Shown here: in pieces, positions 25,688 through 33,922 of the stretch
How the letters are laid out: each line of letters opens with the position of its first letter
How positions within the stretch are numbered: the stretch's first letter is position 1
Source: JANQEU01 sp965242805
GTDB taxonomy: Bacteria > Bacteroidota > Bacteroidia > Cytophagales > Cyclobacteriaceae
Assembly: GCA_965242805.1 (NCBI GenBank)
Contig: CBDETD010000002.1
Location: forward strand, 5,456,001-5,520,000
Length of the DNA: 64,000 bases
Direction: 5' to 3'
Position numbers and translations under genes: made by a program
Notes under the pieces: generated by a model
What the model was told of the DNA's origin: nothing
Database searches by the model: none
Seen by the model: only the letters and a program-made list of their open reading frames with translations

Positions 25688-27814
25688 ATGATGGAAAGAA
25701 TGAGAAAGAGTATTCAACTTGGGGTGGTTTTGGTGGCATTACTTGTCAGTTCAGTACCAGGAAAGGCCCAATCTGATGAATTAATGATGCTCCAGCCGAA
25801 AGATGAGCATCCCCAGGCACTGTTTGTGACACTAAATCTTTTGGAACAATATCACTACAGGAATCTATCCTTATCGGATTCTTTATCATCCGTGATCTTT
25901 GATAATTATTTTTCCTCTCTGGATCCCACAAAATCTTATTTTCTCAACTCAGATGTAGAATATTTTGAAAAGTATCGTTACCAGATCGATGACGACCTGA
26001 AAGCAAGTAATCTTGATGTTGGATACCAGATATTCGTTGTTTACAGGGAGAGAGCGATTGAAAGATATGAGAATATTGAAAAGATACTCAATAAGGAATT
26101 CGATTATTCAAAAGACGAATACTATGAAACTGATTTTGATAAAGCCGAATGGGCAAGTAGCAGGGATGAGTTGAATGATCGGTGGAGATTGATCCTCAAG
26201 AATCAATCAATCGCACATAAATTAGCTGGCCGTGACTGGGAAGACACCCAGGAATCATTACTCAAGCGATATGAAAGAAGTAAAAAGCTTGTCCATCAAT
26301 ACAATAGCGAGGACGTTTTTCAGGCCTATTTAAATGCCGTAACAAGGGCCTACGACCCCCATACCAGTTACTTTTCTCCAATAACATCTGAAAATTTCCA
26401 GATTGAGATGAGCCTATCCCTGGAGGGGATAGGAGCTCGATTGACTCAACAACTGGATTACACGGTAGTAGCTGAAATTGTCCCCGGAGGCCCCGCCTAT
26501 AAGAGTAAGAAACTATACAAGGACGATAAGATCATTGGTGTTGCTCAGGGAGATGAAGGTGAGTTTGAGGATGTTATAGGTTGGAGATTGGATGATGTAG
26601 TTCAAAAGATACGCGGGAACAAGGGATCTGTGGTTCGGCTTCAGATCCTAAAGAAAGGAGATGTAAATGCTCTACCGGATACGATCAGGTTGGTAAGGGA
26701 AAAAATAAAGCTGGAAGATGAAGCGGCCAGAGCAGAACTCATCCCTGTCAATCAAAACGGGATCACTTACAATATTGGTATTATCACCATCCCTAGTTTT
26801 TACATCAATTTTGAGGATAGAAATAAAGGGATCAAGGATTATAAAAGTACGACTCGTGATGTAAGAAAGCTCATAATGGAGTTGGAGGGAAAGGGAATGG
26901 ATGGACTCCTGATCGATCTTCGATATAATGGTGGAGGATCTTTGCAAGAGGCTATTGACCTGACAGGTCTTTTTATACCTACAGGGCCTGTGGTACAGGT
27001 TCGAAATTCAGATCAAAGTGTTGAAGCATTAAGGGATGAAGATGGAAACCAAACATTTTATGAAGGACCTTTGGCAGTATTGAATAACAGGTATAGCGCA
27101 TCTGCTTCTGAGATTTTTTCCGGGGCAATTCAGGATTACAAAAGGGGAATAATCATTGGTGAGAATTCCTTCGGTAAGGGTACTGTACAGAATCTGATAA
27201 ATCTTGATAGACCGGTTATGAATTATCTGAACCGACTTGCAGCATTCAGAAAATCTTCAAATCGTGATGTAAGCGATTTGTTGTCAATCAGAAATGGAAT
27301 TCAATCCGGCGATATACGACTTGGCCAATTGAAAATGACGTTGGCTAAGTTCTATAGAGCAACAGGAAGCAGTACCCAACGTATTGGAGTAATCCCTGAT
27401 ATATCTTTCCCTTCTGCATTTGAATCAGATGAATTTGGAGAAAGTAGTAGGATCAATGCTTTGCCTTGGGATGAAATTAATGCAGTGGGTTTCAAACCTT
27501 CCAATCAGATATCTGATGAGTTAATTGACAATCTCTATGAATTGTATTTGCTTGACCTCAATCGTGATCCAATAATGAAGGACTGGGTACGTAGGGTCGA
27601 TGAGGCTAAGGCTGATTTTCTTGACACACAAGTATCATTGAACCTTGATAGGCGTCGTTCTGAAGAAAGTGAGGTTGATGATGACCTTTCAACGACAATA
27701 GGGGAGGGCGAAGTTTTTACATCAGATGAACATAAAGAGAAGTTAGAAGAGGATGTCTATTTAAGGGAGGGCCTGCGTACCCTTGCCAGGATGGTAAAAA
27801 TCAAGGCTGGTTAA
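25688..27814 (+). CDS. prc: Tail-specific carboxy-terminal processing protease (S41A)
   Basis: 708 residues from the ATG at 25688; an upstream TTG at 25634 is disfavoured because the ATG begins a signal peptide (MMERMRKSIQLGVVLVALLV). The N-terminal TSP helical domain (about 60-230) has the family phrase YDPHTSYFSP. A PDZ domain follows (about 250-330: LEGIGARL, GWRLDDVVQKIRGNKGS), then the S41 protease core and a C-terminal DUF3340-type tail. The Ser/Lys dyad is Ser472 in YSASASEIF and Lys497 in GKGTVQ, with the same 25-residue spacing as E. coli Prc. It degrades or trims periplasmic proteins from the C-terminus. Confidence 0.96.
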   Translation: MMERMRKSIQLGVVLVALLVSSVPGKAQSDELMMLQPKDEHPQALFVTLNLLEQYHYRNLSLSDSLSSVIFDNYFSSLDPTKSYFLNSDVEYFEKYRYQIDDDLKASNLDVGYQIFVVYRERAIERYENIEKILNKEFDYSKDEYYETDFDKAEWASSRDELNDRWRLILKNQSIAHKLAGRDWEDTQESLLKRYERSKKLVHQYNSEDVFQAYLNAVTRAYDPHTSYFSPITSENFQIEMSLSLEGIGARLTQQLDYTVVAEIVPGGPAYKSKKLYKDDKIIGVAQGDEGEFEDVIGWRLDDVVQKIRGNKGSVVRLQILKKGDVNALPDTIRLVREKIKLEDEAARAELIPVNQNGITYNIGIITIPSFYINFEDRNKGIKDYKSTTRDVRKLIMELEGKGMDGLLIDLRYNGGGSLQEAIDLTGLFIPTGPVVQVRNSDQSVEALRDEDGNQTFYEGPLAVLNNRYSASASEIFSGAIQDYKRGIIIGENSFGKGTVQNLINLDRPVMNYLNRLAAFRKSSNRDVSDLLSIRNGIQSGDIRLGQLKMTLAKFYRATGSSTQRIGVIPDISFPSAFESDEFGESSRINALPWDEINAVGFKPSNQISDELIDNLYELYLLDLNRDPIMKDWVRRVDEAKADFLDTQVSLNLDRRRSEESEVDDDLSTTIGEGEVFTSDEHKEKLEEDVYLREGLRTLARMVKIKAG

Positions 27815-28602
27815 TTCTCATCCCTTACTTCAATTTCTGATTCTTGCGGCATTTCAAACATTGATTGATCCGGTGTATTCTTTGTGAATGAAATATCGGA
27901 AAACTTCACTGAATATCTTTTTGCACCAATAGAATCATTTTCCCATTTATATCCCTGAAGAGAAGTGGGAACCAATAACCCATTGACTTTTATCCAGTCT
28001 TCGTAGATCAATGCATTGAAATTTTCCGCACGACTTCTATCATAGTAGGTGACTGAGTATTTAATGAAATCCAAACGATTGGTTTCGGAACTAAGATATA
28101 AGATGTATTGATCGTCCGGAGAATCACCAACATTTTCATTATACGTGATCTTTACTCTATTATAGTTTTTTCCATTAAACACAATCTTCTCCAATTCCGT
28201 GGCCTTTATTCCCGGATCTGAAAGAATATGCGGGAAGGAAAAGAAATAGAACCACAGATTGTGAAAGAATCTGGCAGAACGACCTTCATAGGCTTCCAGA
28301 TCTGGGCTGACCCAAATATTTTCACCGTCAGATCCTAGTTTGTAATTCTCCGCGCTGATCAGGACTTTTCGATTCTCAAGGTCAATGATATGTTGCTCGG
28401 GATCTTTATCAGGATTTCTGGTATAAGAAAGGGATTTATAAGTTTTCCACATTTCAAGTCCACCATGAGCTTGAAATGAATGCAAAAGGCTCATCGGAAT
28501 ATCGGACAAAGGTCGGTTAGAAGTTTGTTCTACCACCTCAGATTGATTTTGTGTGGAACATGAAATTAGAAACCAGGAGAGGATCGCAATAACTTTTTTC
28601 AT
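27811..28602 (-). CDS. DUF6503-like lipoprotein
   Basis: 263 residues with a lipoprotein signal (MKKVIAILSWFLISC). The mature part begins with the motif QAHGGLEMWKTYKSLSYT and continues as a beta-rich LolA/LppX-like fold (RKVLISAENYKLGSDGENIWV, YILYLSSETNRLDFIKYSV, WIKVNGLLVPTSLQGYKW). This pattern fits the DUF6503 family of Bacteroidota, named from memory. Such folds often bind lipids or act in outer-membrane lipoprotein handling; this is inference. The stop overlaps the protease stop by four bases (TTAA). Confidence 0.75.
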   Translation of the reverse strand: MKKVIAILSWFLISCSTQNQSEVVEQTSNRPLSDIPMSLLHSFQAHGGLEMWKTYKSLSYTRNPDKDPEQHIIDLENRKVLISAENYKLGSDGENIWVSPDLEAYEGRSARFFHNLWFYFFSFPHILSDPGIKATELEKIVFNGKNYNRVKITYNENVGDSPDDQYILYLSSETNRLDFIKYSVTYYDRSRAENFNALIYEDWIKVNGLLVPTSLQGYKWENDSIGAKRYSVKFSDISFTKNTPDQSMFEMPQESEIEVRDEN

Positions 28603-28630
28603 ATCATTGGAGAATTAAGCAACCTTTGAA

Positions 28631-28650
28631 ATAATAAGATGTCTTATTAT
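28631..28650. promoter_or_regulatory. 20-base palindrome between divergent genes
   Basis: ATAATAAGATGTCTTATTAT: nine-base perfect arms (28631-28639, 28642-28650) around TG. It lies 18 bases before the DUF4097 gene start and 28 bases before the divergent lipoprotein start. Size and position suit an operator for a dimeric regulator. Confidence 0.5.
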
Positions 28651-28667
28651 AAAAAATTGATCTTGTC

Positions 28668-29573
28668 ATGAAAATAATTGCTGCGATTATACTAATTGTT
28701 AGTTGTACATACTTCACAAACGCCCAGAGAATATTGGCTTCCAATGAATTTGAAGCTGATAATGTCAATTCGGTTACCATAAAAGGTAGCTTTTGTGATG
28801 TTATCGTTCAGAGCGGATCCAAGGTTTACTTCAATGGAGTGATTGAGGGTAGTGGGGACGAGGATGACTATGAAATCACTTCTGATCTCAGGGGGTCAGA
28901 CCTTTACATAAGTGTAGATAAAAGTTCAAGGTCCTGGGATAGGATCAGTCGGGCTGAGTTGAAATTGACTATTCCCTCTGGAGTAGAGGTCTCAGTTGAC
29001 AATTCTTCCGGGGATATTATTGTGAATGATCTGGATGGCAGGAATTTTGAATTCGAGACTTCCAGTGGAGATATTGAAATTTCCGGTGCAAAAGGAGAAC
29101 TGGAGATAGAAAGTACATCGGGAGATATTGAGGTGGAAAATGTTGTTGGGCCAATATATTCTGAATCTACAAGTGGTTCACAGGAATTCAATGATATCGA
29201 AGGTAATCTTGAAGCAAGATCAACCAGTGGAGAGATTGAGATTGAAAACCTCGATGGTGATGTGGTGGCCAAGTCCACTTCCGGAGATGTCGATGTTGTA
29301 AGGATCAAGGGACGGATCAATCTCAAAACGACTTCAGGTGACATCGAAGGTTATGATATTGAAATCACTGATGATGCCGAACTAAGAGCAAGCAGTGGTG
29401 ACATCAAATTGGAAGTCACCAATAACATGGAAGAACTTAGTTTCGACTTGCAAACTTCTTCCGGAGACTTACGAGCTGGAGGCAGAAGTGGTGATAAAAG
29501 TCTTTATATAAAAAGGGGTGGGTATTGGGTTGTCGGTGTTACCTCAAGTGGAGATATAAGAATCACAAATTGA
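28668..29573 (+). CDS. DUF4097-type beta-repeat protein, secreted
   Basis: 301 residues. A signal peptide (MKIIAAIILIVSCTYFTNAQ) is followed by a right-handed beta-helix-like repeat. About ten copies of S-S/T-S-G-D/E-I/V at intervals of 18-22 residues are visible from about 108 (NSSGDI, TSSGDI, STSGDI, STSGEI, STSGDV, TTSGDI, ASSGDI, TSSGDL, TSSGDI). This is the hallmark of the DUF4097 putative adhesin family, which forms a stacked beta solenoid. Location is probably periplasmic or surface. Function is unknown; members often occur near membrane-stress regulators. Confidence 0.9.
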   Translation: MKIIAAIILIVSCTYFTNAQRILASNEFEADNVNSVTIKGSFCDVIVQSGSKVYFNGVIEGSGDEDDYEITSDLRGSDLYISVDKSSRSWDRISRAELKLTIPSGVEVSVDNSSGDIIVNDLDGRNFEFETSSGDIEISGAKGELEIESTSGDIEVENVVGPIYSESTSGSQEFNDIEGNLEARSTSGEIEIENLDGDVVAKSTSGDVDVVRIKGRINLKTTSGDIEGYDIEITDDAELRASSGDIKLEVTNNMEELSFDLQTSSGDLRAGGRSGDKSLYIKRGGYWVVGVTSSGDIRITN

Positions 29574-29597
29574 GTGGAAATTGACCTGATAAATGAG

Positions 29598-29620
29598 AAA
29601 GCGGTCTTTTGGCCGCTTTT
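29598..29620 (+). terminator. Intrinsic terminator of DUF4097 gene
   Basis: AAAGCGG and CCGCTTT arms with a TTTT-centred loop, followed by TTTTCTTATTT, 25 bases after the stop codon. A standard rho-independent form. Confidence 0.85.
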
Positions 29621-29653
29621 CTTATTTAAAACTAATTACTGAACGACACATGC

Positions 29654-29723
29654 CGTCACTCGGCAAGACAGAGCACTTTGTGATATTAGGATCTCAGTCG
29701 CTCGACTCCGCCGAGTGACTGAG
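29654..29723. repeat. REP-like palindromes on the downstream side of the RAYT
   Basis: Two copies of a unit with core GTCACTCGG, a five-base loop, then C-N-GAG-N-GAC. The first (29655-29680, plus orientation) is partly decayed. The second (29693-29723) is in inverse orientation with 12-base arms CTCAGTCGCTCG and CGAGTGACTGAG, one mismatch. They sit just past the transposase stop. Confidence 0.75.
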
Positions 29724-29731
29724 TCCACTAC

Positions 29732-30339
29732 CTAAGCATGGTTTTTTGTCATTTCTATTTCACCATTTTCCGTAAGCTTCAATGGTGAAAACTCTCCAGC
29801 ACTACTATATTTCCAGGCAGTTTCATCAGTGACTAATCCACTTGCAACAGGATTCATCATTACATAGTTGGTTTTCTGATCATAAATTGAAGAGTAACTC
29901 AACTCTATGGGGTAATTGATTTTTGTCCATACCATGTACTCCTTGTTTTGCTTTGTTTTTTTGGCAAACTGTCGAAAACAAGCCAACAACCAATCCCTGC
30001 GGCTTTCACCTGGTTTGTTTATCGCTTCTATGATGGCCTTTGATGTGAAACTCTTCATATCATGTAACACAGCAGGTAATTTCAACTCATGTGCTGTGCA
30101 ATCATATGGACATGACTTGGCATGATGACATAGTCAAATAATTTTAGTCCTTTTTCCGTAATGCAGTATTTCAGACTTTCTATCATGATTTCACAATAGC
30201 GTTCCCTTGTGAACAGATCAATCCAACCCACTACCGTCATGGTAATAAAATATGGATGATCAGTATTTGCCTTTCTTAATTCGGACATATTCAAAAGTAG
30301 GATTTTTTCATATACCGGTATTATTTCTCGGTCAAACAT
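29732..30339 (-). pseudogene. REP-associated tyrosine transposase (IS200-like), frameshifted
   Basis: The first part starts at 30339 and ends at 30082 (85 codons). It carries WIDLFTRERYCEI and the HUH metal motif in MPSHVHMIAQ. The second part (30085-29732, 117 codons) continues with LPAVLHDMKSFTSKAI, the nucleophile-region phrase KTNYVMMNPVASGLV and WKYSSAGEF. Together they make a normal-length Y1 transposase of the RAYT branch. The frame is broken near 30093-30100, where the downstream frame reads AHELKLPAV in register with the family. The two pieces overlap as ATGA. REP-like palindromes flank both sides. It mobilises or spreads REP elements in related genomes, but this copy is probably dead. 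Confidence 0.85.
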
Positions 30340-30358
30340 TTTTGATGTAGAGAATTAG

Positions 30359-30426
30359 TGTCACTCGGCATAGCTGAGCGACTTTGAGATAGATGGTGTC
30401 ACTCGGTAGAACCGAGTGACTTTGAG
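30359..30426. repeat. REP-like palindromes on the upstream side of the RAYT
   Basis: Two tandem units, same orientation: 30360-30388 (GTCACTCGG, loop CATAG, CTGAGCGAC, then TTTGAG) and 30398-30426 (GTCACTCGG, loop TAGAA, CCGAGTGAC, then TTTGAG). The second is a perfect nine-base stem. They match the units beyond the transposase stop, giving a RAYT bracketed by its probable cognate REPs. Confidence 0.8.
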
Positions 30427-30452
30427 GAGGCCATAAGGGCCGCCGTATTTGT

Positions 30453-31382
30453 TTAAAAATTATCGACTATACGATAGGCATCAATAACCTTTTGTTCCCC
30501 TTGGGCACCTTCTTCGGAATTGCCATGTTCCATGCCCACAATACCATTAAAACCTTTGGAATGGATATGCCGAAATACATTCCTATAGTTGATCTCTCCA
30601 GTTGTAGGCTCCTTTCTTCCAGGATTGTCTCCTACTTGAAAATAAGCGATCTGATCCCATGCCTTGTCGATATTTGGGATCAGGTTACCTTCGGTGATCT
30701 GTTGATGATAAATATCAAAAAGGATCTTGCATGATGGACTATTCACCGCTTTACAGATCTCATAGGCTTGCGGAATTTCGGTTAGAAACTGTCCGGCATG
30801 GTTGGCATACCAATTCAATGGTTCCAATACCATGACCAAACCATGGGGATCTAGGATGTCACATGCCATTCGTAAGGACTGCACCACATTCGCAGTTTGG
30901 TAGCCCATTTCAAGGGAAAGGTCAACGTAACCAGGGACCACCGTCATCCATTTGGCATTTACTCTTTTTGCTACTTCAACCGAAGTCTGAATATCGCTTA
31001 AAAATTCCTTGCGGTAGTCTCCGTCTCCACTGGCGAGGTTTGGTTTATCCCAGTAGATATTGTGAGCAACAAACACACCCATGTCCATTCCCAGATCCGT
31101 CATCTTATTGGCAATCCTTTCCTGATCATAAACAGATCGACTTTTCATTCCATTGTCCTCCAATGATCGAAATCCCTGGTCGTACATGAATTGTAGCTGA
31201 TCAAGCAGATCATCCCCAGCACTTTCTTTGAACATCCCGAAATGTGGAGCATAATTTAGATTAAATGGAGATTCCTGAAAAGACATGGCCTTAGCCCGAT
31301 TAATGAGTAATCCTGGTATGAATGGAATACTTCCAATAACGGCCGTCTTATATAAAAAAGATCTCCGATACATCTCAGACAT
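30453..31382 (-). CDS. Exported sugar-phosphate isomerase/hydroxypyruvate isomerase-like TIM barrel
   Basis: 309 residues from the ATG at 31382, which overlaps the upstream stop by eight bases. The N-terminus MSEMYRRSFLYKTAVIG is a twin-arginine-type signal (RRSFL). The barrel follows: DQLQFMYDQGFRSLEDNGM, the metal ligand region VLEPLNWYANHAG, CKILFDIYHQQITEGNL, IAYFQVGDNPGRKEPTTGE and GMEHGNSEEG. These match the AP-endonuclease-2-like xylose isomerase superfamily, closest in pattern to hydroxypyruvate isomerase. It is the last of three genes with a Gfo/Idh/MocA protein and a SUMF1 protein. An exported isomerase and oxidoreductase pair suggests periplasmic sugar modification. Confidence 0.88.
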   Translation of the reverse strand: MSEMYRRSFLYKTAVIGSIPFIPGLLINRAKAMSFQESPFNLNYAPHFGMFKESAGDDLLDQLQFMYDQGFRSLEDNGMKSRSVYDQERIANKMTDLGMDMGVFVAHNIYWDKPNLASGDGDYRKEFLSDIQTSVEVAKRVNAKWMTVVPGYVDLSLEMGYQTANVVQSLRMACDILDPHGLVMVLEPLNWYANHAGQFLTEIPQAYEICKAVNSPSCKILFDIYHQQITEGNLIPNIDKAWDQIAYFQVGDNPGRKEPTTGEINYRNVFRHIHSKGFNGIVGMEHGNSEEGAQGEQKVIDAYRIVDNF

Positions 31383-32709
31383 ATTTGGTAACTCCCGGGA
31401 CCGGTACTGGATATTTTCCATCATTATCCGGTACTACTGGTGCCTGATCGTTGAATGAGTTTAATTCCGGTACCAGGGAAAGATCTGTGGCCATTGCTTC
31501 TTCCCAGGAAATGGTCTGTCCGGAATAGGTAGCCATTCTTCCCAATATTGCCGTCATCGTGCTATTGGCACCCATCTCAGTATCATTAAGTCGGTAATCC
31601 CCGGTTTTGACAGCAGCAAAGAGTTCATTGTGCTCTTGCTGGTAGGGATTTATATCATTTTGATCAACATGGTCATAAATTGATTTTCCCTTATAGGATT
31701 GCACAATTCCAGTGTTATCAGAATTTACTCGGACCTTTCCATTTGTACCCTGAAAGACTTCCTCTACCCGATTCATGCATCCCCTTTGATGTCGACACTG
31801 ACTTGAAATTATTGCTCCATTTGGATAGGTAAACTCCACAAAGTGATGATCATAGATCTGGCCATGGTCCCTTCCTTTTCGCACTTCTCTGCCTCCCATT
31901 CCCTGTGCAGAGATCGGAACAGCACCAATGAACCAGTTAGCAACATCAATATTGTGTATGTGCTGTTCTAAAATATGATCTCCACATAACCAGTTGAAAT
32001 AATACCAATTCCTCATCTGGTATTCCAGTTCAGTTTGCTGGTATTTCCTCGGTCTGACCCATACACCCGCACTATTCCAGTAAACTTGACCAGAGATAAT
32101 TTCCCCGATTTTTCCATCCTTCACCGTCTCAAATACGTTCCGATAATTTTTTTGATAATGACGTTGTAATCCCACTACCACGTTCAATTTTTTCTTTTCG
32201 GCTTCTTTACCAGCTGCAATAACTTTCTTTACGCCAACGACATCGGTTGCCACTGGTTTCTCCATGAAGACATGTTTGTCCTTACTGATGGCATATTCAA
32301 AATGTTGTGGTCGGAAGCCGGGGGGAGTAGCAAGGATAACAACATCTGAAAGATCAATGGCTTTTTTGTATGCATCAAAACCTGTAAACTTCGTATCATC
32401 AGTCACTTTCATTTGACCTGATTCGCCAAACTTGGCGGATAGACCAGTAAAGCTTTTGTCTAATTGATCTTCAAATACATCAGCCATTGCCACTAATCTC
32501 ACGTCAGGATCGGCCATGATAGCTTGGGCGGCAGCTCCGGTTCCTCTTCCTCCACAACCAACAACAGCTACTTTGATTTCACCTTGCGCCGCAGCAAAAG
32601 CTGCTGAACCAGCAGGTAACGTACTCAATATTACTCCTGAGCCAACCAACACTGAAGTGTTTTTCAGGAACTCTCTTCTTGATGGATCTTGATTTGAATT
32701 CTCTTTCAT
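31375..32709 (-). CDS. Tat-exported Gfo/Idh/MocA oxidoreductase
   Basis: 444 residues. The twin-arginine signal is clear: SRREFLK at residues 10-16, then a hydrophobic stretch to AAFAAAQ. The Rossmann motif VAVVGCGGRGTGAAAQA follows, then the hallmark EKPVATD and a C-terminal domain with WYYFNWLCGDHILEQHIHN and QCRHQRGCM. It resembles the exported branch that binds NAD before transport, which includes GH109-like glycosidases. Substrate unknown. It is in the middle of a three-gene operon: 10 bases after the SUMF1 gene and overlapping the isomerase start. Confidence 0.9.
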   Translation of the reverse strand: MKENSNQDPSRREFLKNTSVLVGSGVILSTLPAGSAAFAAAQGEIKVAVVGCGGRGTGAAAQAIMADPDVRLVAMADVFEDQLDKSFTGLSAKFGESGQMKVTDDTKFTGFDAYKKAIDLSDVVILATPPGFRPQHFEYAISKDKHVFMEKPVATDVVGVKKVIAAGKEAEKKKLNVVVGLQRHYQKNYRNVFETVKDGKIGEIISGQVYWNSAGVWVRPRKYQQTELEYQMRNWYYFNWLCGDHILEQHIHNIDVANWFIGAVPISAQGMGGREVRKGRDHGQIYDHHFVEFTYPNGAIISSQCRHQRGCMNRVEEVFQGTNGKVRVNSDNTGIVQSYKGKSIYDHVDQNDINPYQQEHNELFAAVKTGDYRLNDTEMGANSTMTAILGRMATYSGQTISWEEAMATDLSLVPELNSFNDQAPVVPDNDGKYPVPVPGVTKYV

Positions 32710-32719
32710 AGTAATTACA

Positions 32720-33685
32720 TTAATATTCTGTTATGGGCTTTACCCAATAATTTTCCATTTCATCTCTTGAAGGTACATTCCCCGGTCGGACAATCCTAAA
32801 TCCAACATGTAGTGCATCAGTATGCCACCATAAACTTTTGGGGAATTGAGGGTCTTTTTGCTTCCATTTAGGCGTAGAATAGTTTCTTGCCGCACTTCTC
32901 AGCTCCTTTGGGTCATCCTTCCAGGAGCCACCTCTTACAACTCGGGGATAGAGTTGATTAGTTTTAATGTATTCAGTTCCTTCATTCAGTTTTTGATATC
33001 CGTTAGCGGAATATCCGTCCAGCACCCATTCTGCCGCATTCCCATGCATGTCATACAATCCATAGGGATTCGGTTTTTTCAGTCCTGGTTTCTGAATAGT
33101 TCGATTACTATTGAAGGCGTGCCAGGCATAATCATCGAGGGCATCTTTCTTGCCAAAGGAATAGGGACTTACCGTACCTCCACGACAAGCAAATTCCCAT
33201 TCTTTTTCTGTCGGTAATCGATAGAAATGACCTGTTTTAGCACTTAGCCATTTACAAAACATGCTTGCTGCATATTGAGTAATGTTTACCACAGGATATC
33301 CGGATTTATTGAGGTTGACATAAGGCATTGTGGCACCAGAGACACCATCAACATTCAGATCAACATCATCATATTTCTTTTCACCTCTACCATCAATTTC
33401 ACGGTACAGAAAATATTGATATTGGTCCCAGGTGATCTCATAGGTACTCATCCAAAAATCAGCCACATTAGTTTTCACAATGGGCCCTTCATCTTCATCC
33501 CTTTCCTTTTCCTGCTTTGTACTACCGAAGTTAAATTCTCCCCCCTTGATCCAAACCATATCGATACTGTGATCTGTACCCGGTATCAATTCAGCATATG
33601 AATTGGATCCTTCTGTGGAAGATCTAAGACCACAGATAGAAATACTCAGTAAAAGAAAGATCACAGGTCTGAATTGGGTCAACAT
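32720..33685 (-). CDS. SUMF1/formylglycine-generating-enzyme-like protein, probably non-catalytic
   Basis: 321 residues from the ATG at 33685; the longer TTG start at 33697 is disfavoured. A signal peptide (MLTQFRPVIFLLLSISICG) precedes the SUMF1 domain: MVWIKGGEFNFGS, WMSTYEITWDQYQYFL, YPVVNITQYAASMFCKWLS, FYRLPTEKEWEFACRGG, NPYGLYDMHGNAAEWVLDGY, PRVVRGGSWKDD and HVGFRIVR. The paired active-site cysteines of true formylglycine-generating enzymes, expected after RGGSW, are absent. This is therefore a structural or ligand-binding homologue such as GldK/GldJ-like proteins. First gene of the operon with the exported oxidoreductase and isomerase. No sulfatase is nearby. Confidence 0.9.
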   Translation of the reverse strand: MLTQFRPVIFLLLSISICGLRSSTEGSNSYAELIPGTDHSIDMVWIKGGEFNFGSTKQEKERDEDEGPIVKTNVADFWMSTYEITWDQYQYFLYREIDGRGEKKYDDVDLNVDGVSGATMPYVNLNKSGYPVVNITQYAASMFCKWLSAKTGHFYRLPTEKEWEFACRGGTVSPYSFGKKDALDDYAWHAFNSNRTIQKPGLKKPNPYGLYDMHGNAAEWVLDGYSANGYQKLNEGTEYIKTNQLYPRVVRGGSWKDDPKELRSAARNYSTPKWKQKDPQFPKSLWWHTDALHVGFRIVRPGNVPSRDEMENYWVKPITEY

Positions 33686-33838
33686 TTGATTTAACAAGTT
33701 GTGGGTTGAATTTACAAATTAAAGCTCAAAAAAGTGTCCCTTTATTTTAGCTGAAAACGGTGTTAGAGTCTATATTCAGTTCCTGCTCAATGGATCCCTG
33801 ATTGAATTTATTGTCTTTCTAAAATGATCTAAATGAAC

Positions 33839-33893
33839 AATGTGTATTTAGGGTAGTAGCATTAATTTTTGTTTTTAACTCTAAATACACATT
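33839..33893. promoter_or_regulatory. 13-base perfect inverted repeat upstream of OPT transporter
   Basis: Arms AATGTGTATTTAG (33839-33851) and CTAAATACACATT (33881-33893) are exact reverse complements, separated by 29 bases. The right arm ends 29 bases before the transporter ATG. This could be a two-site operator or a 5-prime leader hairpin. It lacks a T-run and does not look like a terminator. Confidence 0.55.
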
Positions 33894-33922
33894 TTTGTCG
33901 GCATCACGATTAAAACCTAAAG

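Noticed and set aside
28904..29344. Minus-strand frame of 146 codons opposite the DUF4097 gene
   Set aside because: It mirrors the SSGD repeats in antisense; the plus-strand gene has a signal peptide and terminator.
29654..30426. Possible CRISPR array from spaced short palindromic repeats
   Set aside because: Only four copies, mixed orientation, irregular spacing, and a transposase between them; REP elements explain them.
32720..33697. True formylglycine-generating enzyme
   Set aside because: The paired catalytic cysteines after RGGSW are missing and no sulfatase gene is nearby.
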